A stretch of 64,000 nucleotides of DNA. Source: Valencia hispanica (taxonomy: Eukaryota > Chordata > Actinopteri > Cyprinodontiformes > Valenciidae). Positions 35,335 to 47,157 of the stretch are shown here, piece by piece. The notes under the pieces were generated by a model that searched no databases, was not told where the DNA came from, and saw only the letters and a list, made by a program, of their open reading frames with translations. Numbering within the stretch: position 1 is the first letter of the stretch; every line of letters begins with the position of its first letter. The DNA lies in the NCBI GenBank assembly GCA_963556495.2, contig OY747716.1, positions 51,700,318 to 51,764,317 of the forward strand, written 5' to 3'. The position numbers were made by a program, and so were the translations under genes.

Positions 35335-35525
35335 TTGTGCACGGTACTCTGGCTTCCTCCCACAATACAGAAAACAGACTTTTGGTTGTTTTTTTTGGTC
35401 TCTCTACATTGACCTCAGGTAGGCCAAGGTCTGCATGCTTGTCTGTCCTGTGTGTCTCTGTGATGGACTGGTGACCTGTCCAGGGTGGACTCTCCCCAAA
35501 TGAGCGCAGGTGATAGGGACCATAT
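35335..35525 (+). repeat. Dispersed fish repeat fragment
   Basis: Contains GGCTTCCTCCCACA and GATGGACTGGTGACCTGTCC-AGGGTGGAC blocks, which I recognise as part of a very common teleost interspersed repeat. Family not assigned. The reading frame across it has no domain. 35,526-37,328 shows no further gene; 35,560-35,740 may be another old repeat. Confidence 0.45.
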
Positions 35526-37328
35526 ACAAACTGTTCAATGGTCAGATTCTTTGATCAAAAGCTGCTCTAAACAAACGTGTTTTCAGTCCTGATTTAAAGG
35601 AACAGCTTCAGGTTTTCAAGCAGTTTGTTCCAGAACTGGAGAGCTTAGAAACTAAATGCTCCCTTTTCTCATTTAGTTCTGGTTCTGGGAACACTGAGTG
35701 AGCAGGTCTCTGAACACCAGGGGGTCTACATGGTTCATACCCTTTTGCCCCAAGACCCTTCAGTGGGAGAACAGCTCAGCTTGGTGCCGGTGATGTTTTA
35801 GGTTATAAAGGGAGCATATATACAAACAGAGAAAAAACAGCTGAAAGTTATCTGGAAAGCCTCGATCCTTGGAAGCAGAACCTAAAGAACCAATCAGGAT
35901 TTCAGCACAGGACTGTCCTCACTCAGGTCTAATCATTTATGTGCTGAACTGGGGGAACTTCTCTCAGTATAATGAGCTGATTTCCTATTCTGATTCCCAA
36001 CCCGTCAGCAGCAGCAGACAGACACAATCAGAGGCTGAAAACAGAGAAGAAGTCTACCCCTAAAGTGGTTTAATGTAGAAGACAGAGAGCAGGAGAGAAT
36101 GTGGGACATGTGGGTCTGAAGTGTCCAGAAAGTCCTCTCCAGACTAGTAACCAATGATAACGGATTGACTGATGGGTTCTCTTTGATCCACTCCTCTTCT
36201 GAAACCAGCTTCAGGAGTGTTTTTAGAAGGAAAAACATCAAAAATGTTAAAAATAACAAGGTAACCTTTGACAGCCCCCAGTGGGCATTAATAGGAACTG
36301 CAGCAACACATTTCTCCTCCCACATAAACCTCCTTTAAACTGTAAGTCACACCCAAAGTGCCAAACATTTTAATAAATGGATAAACTATGAACTATTATC
36401 TGTTTTGGGTTTTAATGCATCAGAAACGAGACGGATCTCTGAAAAAGATCTGAAGAGATTTCCTGACAGAAGGGATCTCCAGTCGTTCCTTCACACCTTG
36501 TCTCTCACTTTGTTTCTCTGCCAACCTCCTCGTCTTTAAATCATCTAACAATCAGTCTTCTCCTGAAATAAAAGCTCCCTCTCTCTTGTTCTGAGACCCA
36601 CATGGCTCCATGGCTCTGCCCAGTGAGTCCATCACATAAACACTTTGTTCTGCTTTTTCCAGAAGGAACTACGGGATGTTTGTTTGTTTGGGGATGAGAG
36701 GTGGGAGGTATTATTCTGAGCGGTGCCTACATGCTGTTGTGTCATCTGATCCCTCACAGAGCAGACAGAGAACCATGAAACTGCTGAAGATGAATCAATA
36801 ATTAACATTATTATGCAAGAAGCCAAAGAGAAGTGTTACACTGCAAAATTTATACAGAGTTGAAGATGTTTGGCAGAGTTTCTGCAGCTATAGAAATAAA
36901 ACATTTACATATATGATTGCTTTTACCTGTTTGTGTCTTAGAGCCAAGACAAAAAACTTCAGATATGATTTGTATTCAATGTAAAATGAAAAATGTTCAC
37001 ATTTTAAAAGACAGATAAATAATGCATATGTTTTGAGTACTTTTAAAATCTGAGAGGGAAAAAACATAAATATTTTATGTTAAATACAAACATTTTATAT
37101 ATTCACATATTACAATGACACATACCGAGTTTTAATTTTAATTTCCTTAATTTCTTTTGAGATATGGGCTAGTGTAAATCTGTTTTTTATTATTTTTAAT
37201 GAAAATTTATCAATCAGTCTTTTAACTGGTTGAAATTCCCTCACTTTTTGGTTTCCTCTTCAAAAATATGACTTAAAACAATAATCCTTTAATGAATAAT
37301 AATCTAATTCAAGGTTTGAAAAAAAGTT

Positions 37329-37463
<135 letters not shown>

Positions 37464-37497
37464 GCGTTAAAAGTGTTTCCAAAGCGACAGCTCCCAC

Positions 37498-37566
37498 CTT
37501 GTCCAGGCAGCTGACTTTCTCCGTGGGGTAAACGATCTTCCCGCAGCGGGCGCACGGGGGGTTCAT
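37498..37566 (-). CDS. lasp1: lasp1 exon 1 (coding part): start of the LIM domain
   Basis: ATG at 37,566-37,564 opens a 23-residue coding stretch, [20 protein letters not shown] then LDK, ending at a GTGGGAG donor in phase 0. It carries the first two LIM zinc ligands, Cys5 and Cys8. Joined in phase with the exon at 20,673-20,767 it gives the uninterrupted N-terminus typical of LASP1; [18 protein letters not shown] is nearly invariant in that family. Translation past the donor runs into the microsatellite, so the splice is required. The upstream 37,567-37,800 region is GC-richer than its surroundings and is the expected 5' UTR. Confidence 0.92.
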
Positions 37567-37860
37567 CCTCCGGGTCTCCTCCGGACCCTCCGGCCGTCAA
37601 CAGTCCGGTTAATTCCGCAGAGATGGAAGGAGAAATAAAAGCTCTGCTCCTGCAGGAGTTGGATGGTTTTTACATAAACACAGCAGCCGAGAGAGAGGAG
37701 AGAAGAAGTCTGGCTGCTTCTGGTTCTGAGCTCTGAGGCTGGATGCTGCGCTGCGCTGAGACTGAGCTCAGGATGAGTCAAGCTGGAGACCAGCAGGACA
37801 GGAGGACGCGGCTTCCTTTCCCTTCAAAATAAGAGCGCGGGATGAAACGGAAAGGGGGGT
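37567..37860 (-). promoter_or_regulatory. lasp1: Probable lasp1 5' UTR and proximal promoter
   Basis: Directly upstream of the lasp1 ATG on the minus strand, with higher GC and several CpGs (37,500-37,620). No TATA box at a convincing place, consistent with a broadly expressed gene. Transcription start not determinable from sequence alone. Confidence 0.4.
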
Positions 37861-38734
37861 AAAACAAACCCTTGACTTTCAAATATAATAAAGTTGAATT
37901 AATACATTTACAGAAAAATAATAATTATAAAACATCAAATAAGAAGCAAAAATATTGTTTTTGATGTCTTCATAATAATCACCCAAATGGTTTTTTTTCA
38001 GTTAGTCAGATTTCCTTCCTAATGTTTTAAAGTGAACTTAAATCAATAGTTCTGTATAAACAAAACCAAAATTTTTTAAAGAACTTTCTACTTGTGATAA
38101 CATGTGGTGCCATGTGGAAATAAGCAGCTTTAAGCTTAGCATATAACAAACAATAAACCCTGTAACACATGTTAAACAGCTCCATCCAGGGGCAATCCTA
38201 GGATCAAAAGGTTTCGGGGGGCTGAGCACCCAGAGAGGCAAGGTCAATTTAACATATCTCCTCATTCCCCTGTGGCGCTGTTTGGTAGGGGGGTGCACAA
38301 AAGTGGTGCGTGCACAGTGCCGGTCCGACAGACAACCAGACGGTCCAAACATTGGTTCTGCACCGCGTCACATTTTTGGCAGAAGTTTTTACAGAATTGT
38401 GGCTGAACCACATAAACATATTATTTTTAATCTCCCCAAAATATTGATACCGATGTTATGTTAGAAAGCTATTACCAGGCATGAAAAACTAATGTTTTAA
38501 GCTAGCTTGTTTTGCAGATTTAGTAGAGAACAGAAAACTTCCATGACGTATTTTTAAAATTACATTGTGAATGGGATGTTTTTCTTTGTCAGCTTAACAG
38601 TTGCTGTTTTGCATCCCAGTATTCTCTGTTTGTTTTCTTACCCGTTTCTTCCTGACCTCGCACTCTCTCCTCTCCATCCCCTTTTTCATTTCTCCCTCTT
38701 TGGACTGATATAACCCACCTAATATGGTGGACCC
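37861..38734. other. Upstream of lasp1, nothing recognised
   Basis: AT-rich sequence without gene or repeat termini that I can name. Confidence 0.35.
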
Positions 38735-38935
38735 CGATTTTTAGGGTTAGGGTTTAGGTTTAGAGGTATGGTGTGAATTATGTTTTGCTTAAGGTTAGGA
38801 ATAAACTGGTAATGGTTAGGTTTAGGGTTAGGCATAAATGCAGCTATTAAAATGAATGGAAGTCAATATAAAGTCCTAATATGGGTAGCAATACAGACTT
38901 GTGTGAGTGTGTATAGCTACAAGGATCTGTTGGAA
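38735..38935 (+). repeat. Dispersed repeat fragment with TTAGGG-like blocks
   Basis: TTAGGGTTAGGGTTTAGG at 38,741-38,758 and GGTTAGGTTTAGGGTTAGG at 38,815-38,833 flank unrelated bases, followed by AATGAATGGAAGTCAATATA. The combination is a known fish interspersed repeat style rather than a telomere array. To 39,630 only a LINE-tail scrap (39,338-39,371, GGAATTTCCTCACTGTGGGA) is seen. Confidence 0.4.
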
Positions 38936-39630
38936 TCATTTGAATAAAAAAATGATTGACTTTTTTTTGCAGAGTGCAAAACATTATCTAACATGGATTG
39001 GGCAGTCACTGCGCATAAAAATATAAACTGACTGAATTAATCACAAAATATATTTTAAATAACTAGAAAAGCATAACTAGGAGACTGCAGACCACCACCA
39101 GTTTAGCTTCTTTGATAATGCCTCATCACCAAAATTTAATCACTTATCTATTGGCTAATTTCTGACATCTCCTGAAAATGTCATCCAAATCCATTCAAAA
39201 GTATTTTTAAATTATTTTGCTAACAGGCAGTTCAATTTTATTCGTATCTTATTTATTTTACATGTTACTCTATAGCTTACCGTCTGTGTTTTCACTTGCA
39301 TTCTTATTCTTTTTTTTATGTGTGTGCTGCCTTAACATGGGAATTTCCTCACTGTGGGATCAATAACTTATTCACTCATTCATAGAGATGAACAGATAAA
39401 CTAATTAATTCGGGATTATGATACAGCTATTAGTGATCATTATGAAACATCGGAAAATATATTTGCAAGGCTAGAGGAGCAGCAGCTCGGTTAACATGTC
39501 CACCAATGTGAGTTTTTATGTTAGACAATATCAAAATATGTTAACATCCAATGTGTTTTTGACTACAATGCAGGTTACCTGTAACGTTTCTTAGAGAAAA
39601 TGCCAGCTAACTCCTCCCTAACAACATAAA

Positions 39631-41116
39631 TAAACTCAGGGAAAAAAGAAACGTCCTCTGAATTTCAACTGCTTTTACTTTCAGTAAACTTAATGTGTGT
39701 AAATATTTGTATGAACACTTAAAGAGTCGACACCATAAGACACAAACTAAAAATGTTTCACAGACATGTGACTAACAGAAATAGAATAATGTGTCCTTGA
39801 ATGAAGGGAGGCTCAAAATCAAAAGTACCAGTCAGTATCTGGTGTGGCCACCAGCTGCTTGAAGTACTGCAGTGCATCTCCTCCTCATGGACTGGACCAG
39901 ATTGGTCAGTTCTTGCTGTGAGATGTTACCCCACTCTTCCACCAAGGCACTTGCAAGTTCCTGGACATTTCTGGGGGGAATGGCCCTAGCCCTCACCCTG
40001 CGATCCAACAGGTCCCAGATGTGCTCAATGGGATTGAGATCCGGGCTCTTCGCTGGCCATGGCAGAACACTGACATTGCTGTCATGCAGAAACTCACGCA
40101 CAGAACGAGCAGTATGGCTGGTGGCATTGTCCTGCTGGAGGATCATGTCCGGATGAGCATGCATAAAGGGTAGCACATGAGGGAGGAGGATGTCTTCCCT
40201 GTACCGCAAGGCATTGAGATTGCCTGCAATGACAACAAGCTCAGTCCGATGGTGATGTGATATACCGCCCCAGACCATGACGGACCCCCCACCTCCAAAT
40301 CGATCCCGCTCCAGGGTACAGGCCTCGGTGTAACGCTACTTCCTTCTACGATAAACACGAATCCGTCCATCACCCCTGGTGAGACAAAACCGTGACTCAT
40401 CAGTGAAGAGCACTTTTTGCCACTCCTGTCTGGTCCAGCGAAGGTGGGTTTGTGCCCATAGGCGGCGTTGTTGCTGGTGATGTCTGGTAAGGACCTGCCT
40501 TACAACAGGCCTACAAGCCCTCAGTCCAGCCTCTCTCAGCCTATTGCGGACAGTCTGAGCACTGATGGAGGGATTGTGTGTTCCTGGTGTGACTCTGGCA
40601 GTTGTTGTGGCCATCCTGTACCTGTCACGCAGGTGTGATATTCGGATGTACCAATCCTGTGCAGGTGTTGTTACACGTGGTCTTCCACTGCGAGGATGAT
40701 CAGCTGTCCTTCCTGTCTCCCTGTAGCGCTGTCTTAGGCGTCTCACAGTGCGGACATTAGCCACATCAGCAGTCCTCATGCCTCCTAGCAGCATGCCTAA
40801 TGCACGTTCACGCAGATGAGCAGGGACCCTGGGCATCTTTCTTTGGGTGTTTTTCACAGTCGGTAGACAAGTCTCTTTAGTGTCCTGCGTTTTTAGAACT
40901 GTGACCTTAAATGCCTACTTTCTGTAAGCTGTTAAGGTCTTAACGACCATTCCACAGGTGCATGTTAATTAATTGATTATGGTTAATTGAACATGCTTGG
41001 AAAACATTGTTTAAACCCTTTACAATGAAGATCTGTAAAGCTATTTGGATTTTTACAACATTATTGTTGAAATACACAGTCCTGAAAAAGGGATGTTTCT
41101 TTTTTTGCTGAGTTTA
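39631..41116 (-). mobile_element. Tc1/mariner element, about 1.48 kb, complete ends
   Basis: Inverted termini: left TAAACTCAGGGAAAAAAGAA and right, read inward, TAAACTCAGCAAAAAAAGAA, both starting at a TA target (39,631-39,632 and 41,115-41,116). The transposase is encoded on the minus strand. Different termini from the Tc1 at 28.8 kb, so a separate family. Confidence 0.92.
39832..40857 (-). pseudogene. Tc1 transposase with a single in-frame stop
   Basis: The frame opens at ATG 40,857 and carries an HTH region (MRTADVANVRTVRRLRQRYR) and a GRPRVTT linker. The first catalytic Asp is in LFTDESRFCL. One TAG at 40,338-40,336 interrupts the same frame; it then continues with VWGGI, the second Asp in QQDNATSHTAR, the third catalytic region PDLNPIEHIWDLLDRR, and the C-terminus at 39,832. 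No frameshift was found, so a single nonsense codon is the only visible lesion. Confidence 0.92.
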
Positions 41117-41674
41117 GTAACCTAAGGTTAAATGCAGCAAACATGAGTATTGGTAATGATAATGTGTTGGTATTGAGTGGTAGAAGTTGAGAATTGTGTC
41201 ACAAATCGTGGTTTAAGGCAGGTACTAACACCACTACAGCATATCAGCTACTCAAGAAGGCAGTGGTGCATCACTATGTGATCAGAGCCAGACTCTGGGA
41301 AAGGCGAGTGGGACCAAACCATTTTTGAGGCCGAGATTTGTATTTTTGTTGTCACCATATAACGTTTCAACCAAGTACTGTATGGTTTTTATATTTTGCC
41401 AGTGTGTTAAAAAAGCCCACAGTTAAAATCTCAAATTTTAGAGGTGCTTCAGCACCCCCAAGATGGGCTAAAAGCACCTAAGGCTGCATCTTAATAAATT
41501 AGGATTGGGTGTTTTTAAAGTTGGTTTATATCAATAATTAAATTTTAAAATGTTTAACTCATGTAGATTTATTCCTTACAGAGTGACACGTTTGAATGGT
41601 TTATTTCTGTTTAATGACTCTGGCTTAGTGTTAATAACCTAAGATTATGGCATTTTATTAAACCAATAGCGCCA
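41117..41674. other. No gene recognised
   Basis: Intergenic sequence without repeat termini or coding motifs. Confidence 0.35.
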
Positions 41675-41825
41675 GTGTTCGGCAGCCTCGCTCTGTCAGT
41701 GTGCCCCAGGACAGCTGTGGCTAAAATGTAGCTTGCCATCACCAGTGTGTGACTGAATGTAGAAAAACGCTTTGGGGTCCTCAGTGAATAAATACAGCGC
41801 TACACAAGTACAGGCCATTTACCAA
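41675..41825 (+). repeat. 5'-truncated copy of the SINE at 33,624
   Basis: Matches the body and tail of the intronic SINE in order: CCCCAGGACAGCTGTGGCTA, TAGCTTGCCATCACCAGTGT, AACGCTTTGGGGTC and an AATAAATACAGCGCTA tail. The tRNA-like head is missing. Confidence 0.65.
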
Positions 41826-42100
41826 TTACTGGCAGCTGTGGTTTCCAGAATTTCACTGTAAAAAAACAGAGTAGAAATGTAAAAAGCACAACGTCATACC
41901 ATTTTGGTAACCATAAATTTCTCAGTAAAGGAATGAAATAAAATACTGTAAAACTGTTTATGGTAAATCATGTGAAAGATATGCTGTTTGATTACAACAT
42001 CCCACAGCTGGATCCAGTGAGACATTTGACCATTCTCTATTAAAAATTTCAATACTACGGTAAATTATTAGCAGGTGTGGTTGCCAGAATTTCACTGTGT
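41826..42100 (+). repeat. Two copies of a TGTGGTT-CCAGAATTTCACTGT motif
   Basis: The same block occurs at 41,832-41,860 and 42,074-42,099, each preceded by a TTA-type context and GGCAG or GCAGG. It looks like a duplicated end of a small unassigned repeat. Confidence 0.4.
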
Positions 42101-42247
42101 AAAATATAGGTATAATGTAGAATACTCCTCCCATAATTTCTGTTGCTTTCCTGACCCACATATAGAACACATTTGCAAACCAGAAGCAGATTAAAAAATA
42201 ATAATAAATTATTGAAGGTAAAGTAGATGGCTGGAAACCAGGAAGAC

Positions 42248-42295
42248 CTCTCCAGTGTATCCTGTCCACCAGAGTGGACAGGATACACTGGAGAG
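42248..42295. repeat. Perfect 22-bp inverted repeat with 4-base loop
   Basis: CTCTCCAGTGTATCCTGTCC-AC pairs exactly with its reverse complement at 42,274-42,295 around the loop CAGA (42,270-42,273). No repeat-family context recognised; 42,296-43,555 has no gene. Confidence 0.9.
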
Positions 42296-43555
42296 AGGCA
42301 AGTGTCACGGTGAGATCAAGTTGAAGATATTGAATGATCTACTGCTTACTGATGAAGGACACTAGGAGCCTGAGAGGGGAGAGAAGAGTCAGGGTTGTTA
42401 GTGGATGGATCCAGAGAAGCTGCACAGCGGAGGTTGAAGGTAGAGGTAGGACAGGCAGAAGCGATGATATGGAGACTCGAGGAACAGATCACAGAGGACT
42501 TGGAGATGAACAGGAAGGAACCTTGACAAGAGAACACAGGTAGGTTACTGAAGGGCAGGGACATAAACAAAGACGAATTAAAGCTCAGATAATTCACTGG
42601 ATCAGAGGAAGAGTAATACCATAGGAGGTAAACACTCAAGCACTGAATGTCAGCCCGCCAGCTCCTTAAGAAGCCTGCCTGATGAAGTTGAATGAGCTGC
42701 AGGTATGCAGGTGCCTGCAGGAAACTCCACCCTCCAACCTAGGTATATGGATCTTATTCCGGTGGCGCCATCTGGTGGAGAAACTCAGGATAGCACAGCA
42801 GACAACCCAGAAATCCTAACAACTACACTATGAACTTTATTAAATATAAAATTCACAATGAAGAACCGTTGTCAAAATACATTTTCTCCATAAGCTTTCT
42901 TACTGTCTCTTAGTGATAAACCACACTACAGCTGTATAATACACGTATTTTATTTATTTATTTAGAGGTTCAAATTTACATTCGATTGCTGGCTGCTGCT
43001 GATGTAGTCATAACATCTCGTAAAAATTATGATCTAACAAATTAGGTAATAAACATAATGGCTGATTGTAAAAAATTGTTTTTAGAATCATTGACTGTTT
43101 TTGTTATAATTTGCTAGAAACAAAAAAAAGGTTTGATAATCAATACAATGACCAAATATGCAGTAACCTGAATAATATTATACTAACACAATAACCTGTT
43201 AATTTTACTTAACACTGTCTGAAGCGTTCAAAACAAAAGTACAGAATTAACAACAGTTAACAGAATTTAAAACAATTGAAAATCCCGGTGGTTGACATAA
43301 AGTGTCTTTTTATCTGGGCTTGATAGTGGTGGGCATTCAACATGGAAAACAGTCTCTGATTGTGTCCAAGGAACTGGGACAGGTTTGGGATCCAAAGTGT
43401 GTAGGACTTACATGTTCTTCTTCAGATGCTCTGTGTAGATTAGATCAGCCTAAAAGCAGATCCAAAGCCCAGTTAAGCAAACTGGACAAATTAGACTTTA
43501 AAGCACATATATACAATTGATCAAGCAAATATACAATTTTACGTTTAGGTAGAGT

Positions 43556-43700
43556 GGCCAAAAACCATACTCAAGTATAAGTAGCATTGCTTCAAAATAG
43601 AATTACTCAAGTAGACGTCATAGTAGTCTTGCAAATACATTTCTCATGTAAAAGTAATTAAACATTTCATGAAAATACTGCTCAAGTAGTGAGCAAGGGC
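43556..43700 (+). repeat. Fragment with repeated ACTCAAGTA blocks
   Basis: ACTCAAGTA recurs at 43,569, 43,606 and, as GCTCAAGTA, near 43,680 with GTAAAAGTAATT in between. These AAGTA blocks resemble the subterminal regions of the hAT candidate at 9,034-11,309. No ends found. Confidence 0.3.
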
Positions 43701-44097
43701 ATAACTTTGTTTGGGGGGGAAAGTGACTTAAATAGGAGGGTGGATGGAAGATGTCTACCCTACCCTTAAAAACATGATGAAGACCCAAATTTGCATAAAT
43801 AACAAAAAAAAAAGAAAAAGGCTTTTATATATTTTTTCCGTAGTAAATATTTGTGTTGTATACATGGCAAGACTGTAAAAATTGAAAACCAATAAACATT
43901 TTTAATTTATAATAATTGATCATATTTACTACAAAGTTGTACAGTTTTATTAAACAGTCTAAGGGTGTTAGTATTTAAAACTAATTTCAGAGTAATTTTC
44001 ACAGTAATTCGGACAATCTTTTGACATGTTTTTACTGTTAAGAGTAAGGTATGTTTTGGGTGATTGATATACAGTTACAAATTGTAAATTCAAATGT

Positions 44098-44660
44098 AAT
44101 CCAGATGGTGTCAGATCTAGAGTCCTGCAGGCCTGTGCAGAGCAACTTTCTGGGATTCTGCAGCACCTCTTCAACCTTAGCCTGACTCAGAATGTTCCAG
44201 TGTTGTGGAAGACATCCTGCCTTGTTCCAGTACCAAAAAAAACTCACCCATCAGTCATCAATGACTATAGACTTGTTGCCCTGACATCCCACATCATGAA
44301 GGTCCTGGAGAGACTCCTGTTGGCCTACCAGAGTAAGCAAACAAGAACGTATCAGGACCCGCTGCAGTTTGCTTATTGCTGTGGAGTTGGAGTTGAAGAT
44401 GCCATCATCCACCTGCTTCAACCAACCCACTGTCATCTGGACAAAGCTGAATCCAGAGAGCTGGTGGACCGCTTTCTGACATGGTGTGGAAACAATCGTC
44501 TCACCTTGAATGTGAACAAAACAAAGGAGATAATTGTAGATGTCTTCAGTCAGAGGCTTGTTCAGTTTCGCTGCAATAGAGACGGCTACAGGAATTCCTT
44601 CCTGCCCACAGCCTTCAGTATCTACAACAACTGCTTGAAGAATGAATTTTTTGAGCTATA

Positions 44661-44731
<71 letters not shown>

Positions 44732-44739
44732 CCTTGTAA
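44098..44739 (+). pseudogene. Rex1-like LINE RT fragment with internal deletions
   Basis: The open frame from about 44,098 reads GVRSRVLQACAEQLSGILQH, then VPVLWKTSCLVPVPKKTHPS, NDYRLVALTSHIMKVLERLL and DPLQFAY...GVEDAIIHLL, the RT fingers and palm entry. It then jumps to LVDRFLTWCGNNRLTLNVNK, the region after the catalytic YADD block, so the palm core is deleted. The end SFLPTAFSIYN is the usual C-terminus, followed by the TA microsatellite. The style matches Rex1/Babar; no endonuclease is present. Confidence 0.65.
44664..44728. repeat. (TA)n microsatellite
   Basis: About 65 bp of TA directly after the Rex1-like C-terminus. Tyr-Ile frames on both strands are repeat artefacts. 44,740-45,487 holds nothing I recognise. 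Confidence 0.92.
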
Positions 44740-45487
44740 TGTGAATATTTGATTGAATTTGACTGTAAAGCAACAGGGGCTAACTTTAGTTCTGTTTGGA
44801 TATGATTTGAAGCAGGTAGTCCATAATGTTGTTTGTTTCTGTTTCTGTTCATTATTGTTATATTTATTGTTGAGGTGTGTGTGACAGACATGTGTTTTGG
44901 ACATTTATGAAAATACGGAACAAACTGGATCCTGTGTTGAACCAAAACTAGATGCAACATTTCACTGGCAAATAGAGGAGGATTCCGTGTTTTACGGGTG
45001 TAAAAAAACGGTTGCGCTTTTGGTGAGGTCATTTTTGGCTCCTGACCGGCACGGTCTGCCGTCCAGAATGAGCATTGGTCAGAAGCTAGATCATTTTGTT
45101 TTGCTAAATTGTTATTACTAGTTAAATGTTATTGCTGATGGGCACAGGCAGGCCTCCACAAGCACGCACACATAAAAAAAACTCAAAAAAGAAGGGCACT
45201 TGAGAAAATCAAGGAGAAAAGAGGAGAATACTCAAGCCCCCTTACTGAAATCCTCTGGTAGTTTAACAGGGGGGAAATATCCTTCAGAAAGGTCCAGTTT
45301 TGTCTCTTTGGTCCACAGAATAGTTTTGATGATCAACAATATGTTTTTTGGTGAATTTGAAATGGTGGTTCTCACCTTGGAGGCTATTTTTGCCCAGCCT
45401 CTCTTTCTTGTTGTGAAATCATGAACTCTGACCTTAACTGAGAGAGTGAGACCTGAGGAGCTTTACACGTTGCTCTGGAGAGAAAGT

Positions 45488-45895
45488 ATACCCCACTTCC
45501 GGAAACGCCCACTTCCGGAGACGCCCCTTTCGGTCACGCCCCTTCCGGTCACGCCCACTTCCGGATACGTCCCTTCCGGATGCGCCCCTTCCGGTTACGC
45601 CTCCTTTTGCGGGCACCCTGGCTGCCGAAACAAGCCCCGCCCTGTCACCATAAGCTCCGCCCCCTGGTGGTCACGCCCACCTGTAACAATAAGCCCCCCC
45701 CCTGGTGGTCCCGCCCACTTGTCAAAATGGGATACGCCCCCTGGTGGCCACGCCCACCTGTCAAGATAGGACACACCCACCTGTCAAAGTGGGGTACGTC
45801 CCCTGGTGGCCACGCCCACCTGTCAAAATAGGACACGCCCACCTGTCGAAATAGGGTACGCCCCCTGATGGTCACGCCCACCTGTCAAAATATGG
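45488..45895 (+). repeat. GC-rich minisatellite, ACGCCC(C/A)... units
   Basis: 45,488-45,605 repeats CACTTCCGGANACGCCC-type units of about 17-18 bp. 45,655-45,890 repeats CTGTCAAAATAGGACACGCC and CCCTGGTGGTCACGCCCAC type units. The two sub-arrays share the ACGCCC core. Variants of the CTGTCAAAATG...CACGCCCC unit recur, inverted, just outside the right end of the Maverick (57,108-57,150). Confidence 0.8.
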
Positions 45896-46395
45896 CACTA
45901 AATGGTTCCCTCTAGTGGTTCTACAATTAAACTACATGCAAAAAATGAAAATACCTCCCCCTAGTGGCCCAATAAATACTATTACACCAAAACTTATAAA
46001 TGCCTCCCTCTAGTGGTTCAAAATTAATATAACAGCCTATTGTATAATTGGCCCCCTCTAGTGGATCAAAGTAACATTACATGCAAATGTAAAAATACCT
46101 CCCCCTAGTGGCTCAAAAATTAAATGACATGCAAATATGAAAATATCTCCCCCTAGTGGCTCAAAAATTAAACTACATGCATATATGAAAATACCTCCCC
46201 CTAGTGGCCCAATAAATAGTATTACACCAAATATATAAATACCTCCCTCTAGTGGTTCAAAATTAATATAACAGCCTATTGTATAATTGGCCCCCTCTAG
46301 TGGATCAAAGTAACATTACACCCAAATGTGAAAATACCTCCCCCTAGTGGCTCAAAAATTTAATTACAGCCTATAGTATATATAGCGCCCCCAAT
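45896..46395 (+). repeat. CTCCCCCTAGTGG minisatellite with a 240-bp higher-order period
   Basis: Units of about 50-60 bp each start CCTCCCCCTAGTGG(C/T) and continue AAAAATTAAACTACATGCAA or variants. The block at 45,961-46,080 recurs at 46,201-46,320 with the same order of unit variants, a 240-bp higher-order repeat. 46,396-46,757 has no recognised feature. Confidence 0.82.
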
Positions 46396-46757
46396 GGTTT
46401 GAATCTAACTCCTCAGTGTCATCAGAACATGTCCGAACAAGTCCCTTTAATATTATACGGTCTGGGCTCTGTCTCAACATGACTTGAGCATTCCATTTTA
46501 TTTTAAACAGTTAAAAGGTGCTTTTTAGCTTCCTGACTTTAATTTAAAACCACATTAGCTCCAACACTCTAGAGACACCATTACATCTGATTCTAACAAT
46601 TCAACCATGATAAATTAAACTTGTAAGAGCACTAAAAAGAGAATTTATTCACCCACAGCTATGTTGAAGCAGATGCTCATCCTTTTGTTGATTTTAAAAA
46701 TGCACCATTACACAGTCTTTAAAAACAGATAAGGATTTAAAAAAACATCACTTTAAA

Positions 46758-46885
46758 CCTGGTTGCTTTAAGCTGGAAATAAGAAATCTATCAAACTACT
46801 AAAGTTACTGATAAAAAACAGTCCACCAATCGGCGTTTGACACGCCCCTGCTCTGCTTTGTATTCGCTGTATTTATCACGCCCCT
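46758..46885 (+). repeat. Left copy of a 128-bp direct repeat (upstream region)
   Basis: Paired with 47,613-47,740, the same length and roughly 90 percent identical by eye; both contain GATAAAAAACAGTCCACCAA and end TATTTATCACGCCCCT. Each copy precedes a TATA box and one of the two paralogous terminal genes, so it looks like a duplicated promoter region. The start of the repeat recurs a third time, inverted, at 56,357-56,403. Confidence 0.85.
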
Positions 46886-46952
46886 GACTTCACCTACGTC
46901 CGCAAGTAAGGTAAACCGGTTTGGGCGGTGCTCACCGGGCGGCATTTACCTG

Positions 46953-46960
46953 TATAAAAG
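46953..46960 (+). promoter_or_regulatory. TATA box of the left terminal gene
   Basis: TATAAAAG within TGTATAAAAGGCTG, about 205 bp before the first ATG of the terminal gene. The same box is present, inverted, at 57,080-57,087 in the right repeat. Confidence 0.55.
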
Positions 46961-47157
46961 GCTGTCGGAAAACGGTTAATCTCTACAGCATGCTGGAAGG
47001 ACCTCATTCAACAATCCGACCTTAAGGACACGGAGCGCGGTTTCACGAAGACTGTATCACCGGCTTCATTCGAGGGGAATCCCAGAAGCCCGCGTCATTG
47101 TCAGACCGCGTCAGAGCTGAGTCCAAGCATATAGCCTCTTCTGCCTCAACTCCAAAC

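Noticed and set aside
35127..35474. 115-codon frame as a host gene
   Set aside because: Its second half is a common interspersed repeat and the first half has no recognisable domain or splice structure.
38741..38835. Interstitial telomere array
   Set aside because: Only a few TTAGGG-like units, interrupted by TTTAGG and other bases, inside what looks like an interspersed repeat.
42334..42639. Opposed short frames near 42.4 kb
   Set aside because: No domain, no splice sites, no repeat context that supports coding.
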